Assembly (NCBI GenBank): GCA_902812455.1
Contig: CADDZH010000087.1
Coordinates: forward strand, 1 to 22,935
From: Chloroflexota bacterium
Lineage (GTDB): Bacteria > Chloroflexota > Ktedonobacteria > Ktedonobacterales > Ktedonobacteraceae
Length of the DNA stretch: 22,935 bases
Reading direction: 5' to 3'
Shown here: positions 1 to 6,027 of the stretch, one piece after another
How the letters are laid out: every line of letters starts with the position of its first letter
Position numbering within the stretch: position 1 is the stretch's first letter
Made by a program: the position numbers and the translations under genes
Notes under the pieces: generated by a model
Database searches by the model: none
Told to the model about the DNA's origin: nothing
What the model saw: only the letters and a program-made list of their open reading frames with translations

Positions 1-230
1 GCAAGATAGCTGAGCTAGAAGCTGAACTTGGGATCACACCGCGAACCTATGGAACCTGCCACAAATGCTATAAGCCCCTGCAATTGGGTGCAGAGTTCTG
101 TGTCTATTGTGGAGAAAGAGTGACACCCCGACCGCGCGTCTGCCCAGCATGTTTTGCCACTGCTTTGCCGGATGCCCACTGGTGCCCTGAATGCGGCGCA
201 CAACTTGAACAAGACGACCTGGCCGCCTGA
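1..230 (+). CDS. Double zinc-ribbon protein, C-terminal fragment (5' end outside window)
   Basis: The open frame enters from the left edge (first complete codon at 3) and ends with TGA at 228-230, leaving 75 visible residues. Four CxxC knuckles occur at visible residues 19/22, 33/36, 47/50 and 61/64, in the contexts TCHKC, FCVYCG, VCPAC and WCPECG. This is the arrangement of two successive four-cysteine zinc ribbons, as at the ends of many bacterial zinc-ribbon or DZANK-type proteins. The helical-looking stretch before the first knuckle (KIAELEAEL) suggests the rest of the protein precedes it. Function cannot be told from the tail; zinc binding and a protein- or nucleic-acid-interaction role are family-level inference. 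It is tail-to-tail with the acetyltransferase, 13 nt away. Confidence 0.75.
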   Translation, partial: KIAELEAELGITPRTYGTCHKCYKPLQLGAEFCVYCGERVTPRPRVCPACFATALPDAHWCPECGAQLEQDDLAA

Positions 231-243
231 GGTATTAATCGAT

Positions 244-759
244 TTATAGCGCGATCCAATAGCGCAGTTTCTTGACAGGTGAGCCTTCCTCTTCGACGGC
301 ATTCTCAAATACGCCGCCATTGTACTCGATGATCTTTTTTGAGCCAATATTGTCTTCGTCGCAGGTGATCAGCACGCGATGTAGCCCGCGCTCCCTGGCC
401 TTCTCCAGCCCCAGGCGCAGGATCTCCTTGCCGTAGCCTCGCCTTCTCTTTGATGGCCTGATCTGGTAGCCGATATGCCCCGCAATGCGGTAGAGGTAGT
501 CGTTCAATTCGTGCCGCAGGTTGAGAATGCCAATGAACTCGCCGTCATCGATGAGCCAGAACTGGCTGTTTGGCACGCGATCTGGCGGGATTTGCGACCT
601 GTCTTCCTGGTTGCGCAAGAACTGGATGAAGCCATCGAAATCCTTTGAAACACTCTTGAAGTCATAAAACAGCAGCATGCCGTCAGCGTGAAACTCTTTC
701 AGGCCTTCGAGGAAGCTTTTTTTGTATTGCTTAGATGGTCGCGATAGAAAGAGCATCAT
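244..759 (-). CDS. GNAT family N-acetyltransferase
   Basis: A 171-residue protein, the usual length for a single GNAT domain, which transfers an acetyl group from acetyl-CoA to an amine; the substrate cannot be inferred. The acetyl-CoA loop is visible as RPSKRRRGYGKEILRLGLEKA (about residues 101-121, motif A with RxxGxG), preceded by the beta-strand pair FWLIDDGEFIGILNLRHEL and followed by RGLHRVLITCDEDNIGSKKIIE, matching the motif B region where an Asn/Ser-containing helix holds the cofactor. Two ATGs are adjacent (759 and 756); AAAGGA upstream on the minus strand gives better spacing for the second, so the true start may be 756. It is transcribed divergently from the OsmC gene across a 95-bp gap. 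Confidence 0.85.
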   Translation of the reverse strand: MMLFLSRPSKQYKKSFLEGLKEFHADGMLLFYDFKSVSKDFDGFIQFLRNQEDRSQIPPDRVPNSQFWLIDDGEFIGILNLRHELNDYLYRIAGHIGYQIRPSKRRRGYGKEILRLGLEKARERGLHRVLITCDEDNIGSKKIIEYNGGVFENAVEEEGSPVKKLRYWIAL

Positions 760-797
760 TCGTCCTTTTATTACCGGCTTTTTCTTTCATAGAGGAT

Positions 798-824
798 ATT
801 ATATATCAGGTACATTGTCATCAA
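798..824 (-). promoter_or_regulatory. Possible promoter for the GNAT gene
   Basis: On the minus strand a perfect -10 hexamer TATAAT lies at 798-803, about 40 nt before the GNAT start. The best -35 candidate is TTGATG at 819-824, with a short 15-bp spacer, so only the -10 half is convincing. The same AT-rich patch in the divergent gap may also serve the OsmC gene, for which I see no clear -35. Confidence 0.35.
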
Positions 825-854
825 AAATAGGCAGGGAATAAGCAGGAGGTAGCC

Positions 855-1271
855 ATGCCAGAAACATCACATATTATCGTCAGGCTTGATAGCGGCTGGC
901 GGTTCATCGTCGGACCAGACACGGAGCATGCTGTAGCGCTCGATGGCAATCATCTGACGGGTTTCAGTCCAATGGAGATGCTGCTGGGTTGCCTGGCAAG
1001 CTGCTCTGGCATCAGTGTGCTCTCCATTCTAGAGAAGAAACGTGAGCATGTCATGCGCTACGAGGTACATGTGCGGGGGACGCGGGCTGCAGAGCACCCC
1101 AAAGTGTTTACGGATATCACCCTCGAGCATATCATTACCGGGCACCAGGTGAAGCCTGCCTCGGTTGAGCGGGCCATTGAACTGGCCGAGACGCGCTACT
1201 GTGGCGTGAGCGTCATGCTGAGCAAGGCGACAAAGTTGACCAACACGTACAGGATCATTGAAGGCAATTAA
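855..1271 (+). CDS. OsmC family protein
   Basis: A 138-residue protein with the two redox cysteines of the OsmC/Ohr fold: C50 in LLGCLASCSG and C116 in ETRYCGVSV. The P-x-E-x-LLG-x-L-x-x-C helix motif (SPMEMLLGCLASC, residues 38-50) is the family signature. Family members are peroxiredoxin-like thiol peroxidases or stress proteins that reduce organic hydroperoxides in the cytoplasm. This one lacks the extra N-terminal strands of classical Ohr, so it fits the general OsmC/YhfA-like group better, and the substrate is unknown. A strong AGGAGGT ribosome binding site sits 4 nt before the ATG. It stands alone: divergent from the GNAT gene and separated from the next operon by that operon's own promoter. 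Confidence 0.9.
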   Translation: MPETSHIIVRLDSGWRFIVGPDTEHAVALDGNHLTGFSPMEMLLGCLASCSGISVLSILEKKREHVMRYEVHVRGTRAAEHPKVFTDITLEHIITGHQVKPASVERAIELAETRYCGVSVMLSKATKLTNTYRIIEGN

Positions 1272-1307
1272 ATTTCGCCAATGCTTTGAAATTAATCGCC
1301 AAAAATA

Positions 1308-1336
1308 TTGACAAATTTTATTTTCGATGGTATATA
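1308..1336 (+). promoter_or_regulatory. Near-consensus sigma-70 promoter for the DUF4097 operon
   Basis: TTGACA at 1308-1313, a 17-bp spacer and TATATA at 1331-1336, placed in the only gap before the four-gene operon. Transcription would start near 1343, leaving a leader of about 85 nt before the first start codon. Confidence 0.75.
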
Positions 1337-1427
1337 TTCATCATGACGTTGGTAAAAAACACCAATGCGGTGAAAGAACGGTATGAGGGCAATTGCTGCT
1401 CGGAGCGAAGGAAGTTGAGGAAATCAC

Positions 1428-1646
1428 ATGTGTCATAACATCCATATGCTTGAGAGCGAAATTGAAGAGCATATTCGGGGTAGGCAGCGCGATGGAGACC
1501 GGCAACGGATGATGCTGGAGCTGAGTCGAAACCGTCGTGGCGTAGGAAAAGTTCTTGTTGGAGGCCTGGGAGCACAACTGGTGGCGCTGGGCCTGTGGAT
1601 GGAGCGCATAGGACAGCACCCGCAAGCAGTTGTCGCTCATGAATAG
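1428..1646 (+). CDS. Small protein of unknown function, first gene of the DUF4097 operon
   Basis: 72 residues, not recognised. The N-terminal half is charged and helical (ESEIEEHIRGRQRDGDRQRMMLELSR is split here only for description: Glu-rich then Arg-rich). The second half has a Gly/Val/Leu-rich stretch, VGKVLVGGLGAQLVALGLWM at about residues 39-58, that could be a membrane-associated or amphipathic helix. GAGG lies 7 nt before the ATG. The gene is directly downstream of the strong promoter and 20 nt before the DUF2089 gene, so it is probably translated as the operon leader protein. Its place next to regulators and a surface-type beta-solenoid makes a membrane sensor or anchor plausible, but this is inference. 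Confidence 0.6.
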   Translation: MCHNIHMLESEIEEHIRGRQRDGDRQRMMLELSRNRRGVGKVLVGGLGAQLVALGLWMERIGQHPQAVVAHE

Positions 1647-1666
1647 ATAGCTTAAGGAGTACATGC

Positions 1667-2026
1667 ATGTATCCATTGATTACGAGAGACCCTGTGAGTG
1701 GCGGTGAGCTTATCGTGACACGGCTGGAATGCCCGGAGAGCGGCATTGTGATCGAAGGGCAGTTCAGCCTGGGGTGGATTGGCCGCCTGACACGCGAGCA
1801 ACTCGATTTTGTTGAGATGCTGGTGAAGTACCGGGGCAATATCCAGAGGCTGGCGGCTGAGATGAATATTGCCTACAACACGGCGCGTAGCCGCCTGGAC
1901 GAGATCGTTACGGCGCTGGGTGGCGCTCCCGAAAATGATGGGCGCGTTGATCGCCGGGCCATTCTCGATAGGCTTGCCGCTAAGGAAATTACTGTCGAAG
2001 AAGCTATGCGGCTCATGAAAGGATAA
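1667..2026 (+). CDS. DUF2089 family protein (putative HTH regulator) with degenerate zinc knuckles
   Basis: 119 residues. The middle matches DUF2089: GxxIEGQFSLGWIGRLTREQLDFVEMLVKYRGN followed by a helix-turn-helix, IQRLAAEMNIAYNTARSRLD (about residues 60-79). Family members normally open with two CPxCG zinc knuckles. Here the equivalent positions read DPVSG (8-12) and CPESG (22-26), so three of the four cysteines are gone. The C-terminus, RRAILDRLAAKEITVEEAMRLMKG, is a short SHOCT-like helical hairpin also seen in the next two genes. AAGGAG lies 7 nt before the ATG. A DNA-binding regulatory role for the operon is the natural reading of the HTH but is not proven. Confidence 0.82.
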   Translation: MYPLITRDPVSGGELIVTRLECPESGIVIEGQFSLGWIGRLTREQLDFVEMLVKYRGNIQRLAAEMNIAYNTARSRLDEIVTALGGAPENDGRVDRRAILDRLAAKEITVEEAMRLMKG

Positions 2027-2030
2027 TGCG

Positions 2031-2399
2031 ATGGCAGCCTCAACCAATGAGCGCAACCACATCCTGCAACTGATTGAAGCGGGCAAGCTATCAGCGGAGC
2101 AGGCGGGGCAGCTCCTCGATAGTATGGAGTTAGAGCATAGTCGTCCCGTAGAGCGCAATAAAAATCGCCTGGTGCGGGTGCGTGTGACAAACCTGGCGAG
2201 TGGCCGCCAGAAAATCAACGTGACCATTCCCGCCAGCCTCATTAACGTCGGCCTACGCCTTGCCACGCGCCTGGCGCCTCAGATAAGGGACAGCGCCCTG
2301 GAAGACTTGCTGCGAGCCGTCGAGCGTGGCTCAACCGGGCGCTTACTTGACATACAGGACCTGGAAGAAGGCGAGCGAGTAGAGATTTTTACCGAATAG
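2031..2399 (+). CDS. SHOCT-like domain protein of the DUF4097 operon
   Basis: 122 residues, starting 4 nt after the DUF2089 stop. Its AAAGGA ribosome site overlaps the end of that gene, so the two are probably translationally coupled. Residues about 8-33 (NHILQLIEAGKLSAEQAGQL then LDSM) form the helical hairpin found at the ends of YvlB/LiaX-type proteins. The rest (RLVRVRVTNLASGRQKINVTIPASLINVGL) is a small beta-rich domain resembling the region that follows this hairpin in similar Chloroflexota and Firmicutes proteins. It has no signal peptide and no membrane segment. It probably interacts with its DUF2089 and DUF4097 neighbours through the shared hairpin; this is inference. Confidence 0.75.
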   Translation: MAASTNERNHILQLIEAGKLSAEQAGQLLDSMELEHSRPVERNKNRLVRVRVTNLASGRQKINVTIPASLINVGLRLATRLAPQIRDSALEDLLRAVERGSTGRLLDIQDLEEGERVEIFTE

Positions 2400-2420
2400 C
2401 ATAGAAAGATGGAGGATTTC

Positions 2421-4196
2421 ATGTCTCAGCAAACATTTTCTGTTGGCCCCACCCCACGAGTGGTGATTACGCAGGTACAGGGCGACCTGCATGTGCGTGC
2501 CTGGAAAGAGCAATCTATTAGCGTTGAGACGGATGGCAGTGTGGACGGGCTTAACCAGGAAGGCAACACGCTGACCATTGTCGATTGCGATAGCGATCTG
2601 ACACTGCAGGTGCCAGAAGATGCTGGCATCAAAGCGAACAACGTAGATGGGGACGTGAGCATCGAAGGCGTGCGGCGCGTTGAGCTAGAGAATGCGGCAG
2701 GTGATGTCGAGCTGAAGAATATCTCCGGCGATGCAGGGCTGGAGAACATCGGGGAGGCGGTCGATATCACGAATCTTGGCGGCGACCTGAAGGTGACGAA
2801 CACCCCTGCTTTACAGGTGCGCCATAGTGTGGGGGGTGACGCATGGCTTAAGGATATTGCAACTGTAAAGATCGAGACCATCGGGGGGGACTTGTCGATC
2901 CGGGGATCGGAGACGGTGCTTGTGAATACAGTTGGCGGCGACCTGGATGCCGAAGAGGTAGGAGCAACGTTACGTTGTGGCGTTGTTGGCGGTGATGCCA
3001 AGTTGCAGAGCAGTACACATGCTGAGGCGATACTGGGGGACATCGGTGGAGATTTTTCGGTGACAGGCGCGGAGAATGTACAGATTGGCAATATTGGTGG
3101 GGATGGCGAGGTGCGAGACGTGCAGGGTGATGTCGAGATGGGTTATACAGGAGGAGATGCCAGCGTGAGTGGCGTTGGCGGTAATCTGCAAGTTGGCAGC
3201 GTTGGCGGAGATGCGACATTGAGGGGCTTGCAGGGGAATACAGAGGTTGGCGGCGTTGGCGGAGACCTGTCGTTGCAGGCAGCTTTTCCGCCCGGTAGTT
3301 CTACTCGTGTGAACGTTGGCGGAGATGCGAGCATTGTGCTGCCGGATAATCCGAACCTGAGCATTCGCGCCAGCGTTGGCGGCGATATCAGCGGGAGATC
3401 AATTATTGCCAGCCGCAGCGGCAACCTGGTGAACCTGGTCTATGGTGATGGCGCCGCCCACCTCGAATTGAACGTAGGCGGAGACCTGTCCCTACGGGGA
3501 GGCGGCAACCCACGCAGCTCAAGTAGTCTGGGCGGTTCATGGGGTGATTGGGGTCGCGAATTTGGGCGCGAGATGGCGAATATGGGCCGCGAACTGAGCA
3601 GGCTGGGGCAGGATCTGAGCCGTGAAATAGCGGCTGCTTTTAGCGAAGCTGGCTGGTCGCGGGGATCTGGCGTGGCTGATGATGTTGCCCGCAAGGCCGA
3701 GGAGCGAGCGCGTCGCGCCCGGCAAAAGGCTGAGGAGGCAGCGCGTAAGGCCAATGAACGGGCTGCGCGTATCAATATCCGTCTCAACGATCGCGAGTGG
3801 CGCATGGACCCGGAGCGATTAGACCGTATTCGAGAGCAGGCTCGTCGCGCTGCCGAGGAGGGAGTTGCCGGCGCGTGGGAAGCGGTAGAGCGGGCGATGG
3901 GCAATCTCGGCGTGCCGAAGCCTCCTGCCCCGCGCCAAGCACCCAGGGCACCAGAGCAGCCATTTGCTCCTGCAACGCCGCAGCCGCCAGCTCCACCTGA
4001 GCCTCCTGTTTCTGGGGTGTCCGCACCCACGGCAGAATCTCAGTCTGTTGAGCAGGCCGGTGATGGAAAAGCATCCGGTACTCCAGCAGGCAGCCTTGAT
4101 CTAGAGCGAGAACGCGAAGCCATCCTGCGCATGATTGCCGAGGGGCGCGTGACTCCCGAAGAGGGCGATATGTTGCTGGAAGCATTGGGAGGCTAG
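2421..4196 (+). CDS. DUF4097-type GGD-repeat beta-solenoid protein with C-terminal SHOCT-like hairpin
   Basis: 591 residues from the ATG at 2421, chosen because GGAGG lies 5 nt upstream; the ATG at 2409 has no such site. Roughly residues 1-360 are degenerate repeats of about 17-20 residues, each with a turn of the form (V/I)GGD followed by alternating hydrophobic residues, e.g. ETIGGDLSIRG, NTVGGDLDAEEVG and GSVGGDATLRG. This is the pattern of a right-handed beta-solenoid seen in DUF4097 adhesin-like proteins. An Arg/Ala/Glu-rich helical segment (about 375-495), a Pro-rich linker (about 500-555) and a terminal hairpin (EREAILRMIAEGRVTPEEGD) follow. There is no signal peptide, so if it reaches the envelope it does so from inside. 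LiaX/YvlB relatives act in cell-envelope stress responses; a similar role here is inferred. Confidence 0.85.
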   Translation: MSQQTFSVGPTPRVVITQVQGDLHVRAWKEQSISVETDGSVDGLNQEGNTLTIVDCDSDLTLQVPEDAGIKANNVDGDVSIEGVRRVELENAAGDVELKNISGDAGLENIGEAVDITNLGGDLKVTNTPALQVRHSVGGDAWLKDIATVKIETIGGDLSIRGSETVLVNTVGGDLDAEEVGATLRCGVVGGDAKLQSSTHAEAILGDIGGDFSVTGAENVQIGNIGGDGEVRDVQGDVEMGYTGGDASVSGVGGNLQVGSVGGDATLRGLQGNTEVGGVGGDLSLQAAFPPGSSTRVNVGGDASIVLPDNPNLSIRASVGGDISGRSIIASRSGNLVNLVYGDGAAHLELNVGGDLSLRGGGNPRSSSSLGGSWGDWGREFGREMANMGRELSRLGQDLSREIAAAFSEAGWSRGSGVADDVARKAEERARRARQKAEEAARKANERAARINIRLNDREWRMDPERLDRIREQARRAAEEGVAGAWEAVERAMGNLGVPKPPAPRQAPRAPEQPFAPATPQPPAPPEPPVSGVSAPTAESQSVEQAGDGKASGTPAGSLDLEREREAILRMIAEGRVTPEEGDMLLEALGG

Positions 4197-4226
4197 CTTA
4201 AGGCGGACGCTCCAGGCATGTCATGC

Positions 4227-4254
4227 TGTAGGGGCAGGGCTTGTCCCTGCCCTG
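4227..4254. repeat. 28-bp palindromic dispersed repeat, copy 1
   Basis: A 28-bp sequence whose core GGCAGGGCTTGTCCCTGCC folds on itself. Its exact reverse complement occurs at 14761-14788. It sits just past the DUF4097 stop, where it could also act as a transcript-end hairpin for the operon. Confidence 0.8.
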
Positions 4255-4285
4255 AGCCCTAGCCCTGAGCGCATGAGCCGAAGCA

Positions 4286-4410
4286 ATGTCATCCTGAGCG
4301 AAGCGAAGGACCTAACGCGCGTGAAGGGGAAGGGGAAGCATCCGATGCTTATCGACAGAGATCCTTCGCGGAGTTGACCCTGAGTGAAGCGAATGGGCTC
4401 AGCATGACAT
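4286..4410. repeat. Small inverted-repeat element (MITE-like)
   Basis: The ends are 14-bp inverted repeats with one mismatch (ATGTCATCCTGAGC at 4286-4299, GCTCAGCATGACAT at 4397-4410). A nested second pair follows (GAAGCGAAGGA near 4300 against TCCTTCGC near 4363), and there is a central hairpin AAGCAT-CCG-ATGCTT at 4336-4350. The GTCATCCTGAGCGAAGCGAAGGA type of end is, from memory, a widespread bacterial intergenic repeat. It fills the gap between the convergent DUF4097 and sigma-factor genes. Confidence 0.75.
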
Positions 4411-4416
4411 GGGTAT

Positions 4417-5034
4417 TCAGGCCACCATTGAAAGAGATCGGCGCAAGAGGCGCTTGGCGCGCTGGAAGTAAGTCTTAGCCGTTGATTCTGGTATCTCGAG
4501 GGTATGCCCAATCTCTGAGAAGCTCATCTGGCCAGCATAGCGCAGCAGCACAATCGTGCGAAACTTAGGCGGGAGCGCTTGTATCGCTCGCTGGAGATAT
4601 TGCTGCAGGTCGTGTTGCTCGGCCAGTTCTTCTGGTAGAGGGCCATCGTCGGGAATGATAGCGAGTGGTGATAATTCTTCATCGCCATTCGCACTCTCCA
4701 ATTCAGAAAAGTAAATTGCGCGTCTCTTGCGAAGCTCATCTATGCAGCGATTCTTTGCGGTACGAAACAGCCAGGACTTGAGAGGTTTTCCTGTATAGAG
4801 GGTAGGCAAGGAGAGATAGAGCTGGAGAAATACCTGCTGCAAGATATCACAGGCGGAGTCGTATTCATGGAAGAAGTGATAGATGAAATTGAAAAGCGGA
4901 GTGCTATAACGACGAACCAGGCTCTCGAATGCCTGCTGATCGCCGGTTAATGCCTGCTGTACCAGTTCGCTATCTGAGATATTCAGGTTCTGTACGGCTG
5001 AATGTCCTTGTGTTTGCATGAGAAGCAACCTCAT
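4417..5034 (-). CDS. ECF-type RNA polymerase sigma factor
   Basis: 205 residues. Region 2 is visible as LVRRYSTPLFNFIYHFFHEYDSACDILQQV followed by KPLKSWLFRTAKNRCIDELRKRR (about 39-105). Region 4 is ALPPKFRTIVLLRYAGQMSFSEIGHTLEIPESTAKTYFQRAKRLLR (about 153-198), with a typical HTH. Between them is a long acidic linker (NGDEELSPLAIIPDDGPLPEE). It directs RNA polymerase to a specific promoter set. No anti-sigma factor with a membrane segment lies beside it, unlike most ECF loci, so control may be transcriptional or by another partner. The start at 5034 has GGAG 9 nt upstream; an alternative ATG is at 5021 with GAGG upstream. It is convergent with the DUF4097 operon. Confidence 0.92.
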   Translation of the reverse strand: MRLLLMQTQGHSAVQNLNISDSELVQQALTGDQQAFESLVRRYSTPLFNFIYHFFHEYDSACDILQQVFLQLYLSLPTLYTGKPLKSWLFRTAKNRCIDELRKRRAIYFSELESANGDEELSPLAIIPDDGPLPEELAEQHDLQQYLQRAIQALPPKFRTIVLLRYAGQMSFSEIGHTLEIPESTAKTYFQRAKRLLRRSLSMVA

Positions 5035-5073
5035 TTTTCTTTTCTCCGGATCAAATATACTGGAATGTACCGG

Positions 5074-5107
5074 CTGGAAAATTTCCAGTTTTCCAAAGAA
5101 AATTGGA
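5074..5107. promoter_or_regulatory. Paired palindromes upstream of the sigma-factor gene (putative operators)
   Basis: CTGGAAA-A-TTTCCAG at 5074-5088 is a perfect 7-bp inverted repeat around one base, followed 3 bp later by TCCAA-N6-TTGGA at 5092-5107. Both carry TGGAA/TTCCA half-sites, and a further TGGAA lies at 5061. They are 40-75 bp upstream of the sigma-factor start, the usual place for an operator or autoregulatory site. Confidence 0.4.
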
Positions 5108-5343
5108 ATTTATCCCCTCTTTAGCGCACACGATTATGGGCGGGAAAAAGTGTCAACGCCCACAGGTATCTCTCCACCAAAAATGTGTACAGCAAGCATA
5201 GGAGAGGCTTCACGTTGCTAAATAATTGCCTGGCTCCCCTGAATGTTTGCATTAAAATATCCGAACGCTCTAGCCTTTCTATTCCAGAGGCTAGTAGATT
5301 TCTATAGAATATATTATACTTTATATGAGAGGCGGATGCGAGT

Positions 5344-5460
5344 GAGGATATTTCATGGGTCTGCATCCTTTGGGGTGATTGTCGAGAGAGGGCCGATCAA
5401 TCGGGTTCCACGATCAATCGGGAACCTACAGTTCACCCCAAAGGGGGAGAGGATATTTCA
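5344..5460. repeat. Inverted-repeat element flanked by 12-bp direct repeats
   Basis: GAGGATATTTCA occurs exactly at 5344-5355 and again at 5449-5460. Between the copies lies a 12-bp perfect inverted repeat, CCTTTGGGGTGA (5367-5378) / TCACCCCAAAGG (5433-5444), enclosing direct repeats of GATCAATCGGG and the pair GGTTCC / GGAACC. The interior GGGTTCCACGATCAATCGGG closely matches 11240-11259. The direct repeats look like a target duplication, placing the insertion in the leader of the response-regulator gene. Confidence 0.7.
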
Positions 5461-5484
5461 GCGCCCAGAAAGGGGGGACTTACA

Positions 5485-5892
5485 ATGGAGCAGGATGAGA
5501 CAGAAACAATTATGATTGTTGAGGATGATTGTGATACTGGCCAGTTCATTGTAGAAGCCATTTTACAGGAGACCGGTTACCACCCATTGCTTCTCAATAA
5601 TGGCTTTCTTGCTTTGAAGGTTGCCCAGTACAGGAAACCGGCGCTATTCATCATCGATTATTATCTTCCCAAGATGAACGGATTAGTACTCTATGAACGG
5701 CTGCACGCCTGTAAAATCCTGGAGGATGTCCCATGCCTCATCATCAGCGCTGCTCCCCTCAAAGAACTCGAAGAAGTGATGCAGCGGGGGAAGCTGGCAT
5801 TACTCAGTAAGCCCTTTGAATTGCAGCAGTTTCTTGATCTCATCGAGCGCCTCATTGCAGGTTCTCGTGGTAACTCTTGTGCGCTGGCTTAA
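5485..5892 (+). CDS. Single-domain response regulator (CheY-like receiver)
   Basis: 135 residues, receiver domain only. The acidic pocket is EDD at 13-15, the phosphoacceptor is D58 in LFIIDYYLPKMNG, the switch Ser is S88 in CLIISAAP, and the conserved Lys is K109 in LLSKPF. The S/A-rich beta4 end and KPF are standard. With no output domain it must act by protein contact or as a phosphate sink. It precedes a stand-alone CheB and a CheB-CheR-PAS-kinase, so the kinase at 7294 is its most likely phosphodonor (inference from position). A G-rich ribosome site (GGGGGGAC) is 5-6 nt before the ATG at 5485. The leader contains an inserted repeat. Confidence 0.9.
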   Translation: MEQDETETIMIVEDDCDTGQFIVEAILQETGYHPLLLNNGFLALKVAQYRKPALFIIDYYLPKMNGLVLYERLHACKILEDVPCLIISAAPLKELEEVMQRGKLALLSKPFELQQFLDLIERLIAGSRGNSCALA

Positions 5893-6027
5893 GAATTGTC
5901 CCCTTCCCTGAAACGCATCGATCTGTATTGACGTGGTATAGTAGGAGCAGGGCTTGCTTTACAAGGGTAGCTTTTTGGTGAGCGAGGAGCGACGAGGATC
6001 AATTCGTTTTAAGGAAGGGAGCAGAAA

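Larger units (their letters stand above)
5035..5484. other. 450-bp intergenic region between sigma factor and response regulator
   Basis: No credible gene. On the sigma-factor side are two close palindromes (separate entry) and, on the minus strand, a TATATT that could be its -10. In the centre is CTAGCC...GGCTAG (5270-5275/5289-5294) followed by an AT-rich TATTATACT (5312-5320) that could be part of a promoter towards the response regulator; no good -35 is seen. On the right is the inverted-repeat element flanked by 12-bp direct repeats. Confidence 0.6.

Noticed and set aside
4201..4416. CRISPR array in the repeat-rich gap
   Set aside because: The repeats are inverted and unequal, with no regular direct repeat-spacer pattern; the same is true of the gaps at 5.4 and 11.1 kb.
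5243..5515. 90-residue + frame overlapping the response-regulator start
   Set aside because: It runs through the inverted-repeat element, has no ribosome site, and overlaps a well-supported receiver gene.
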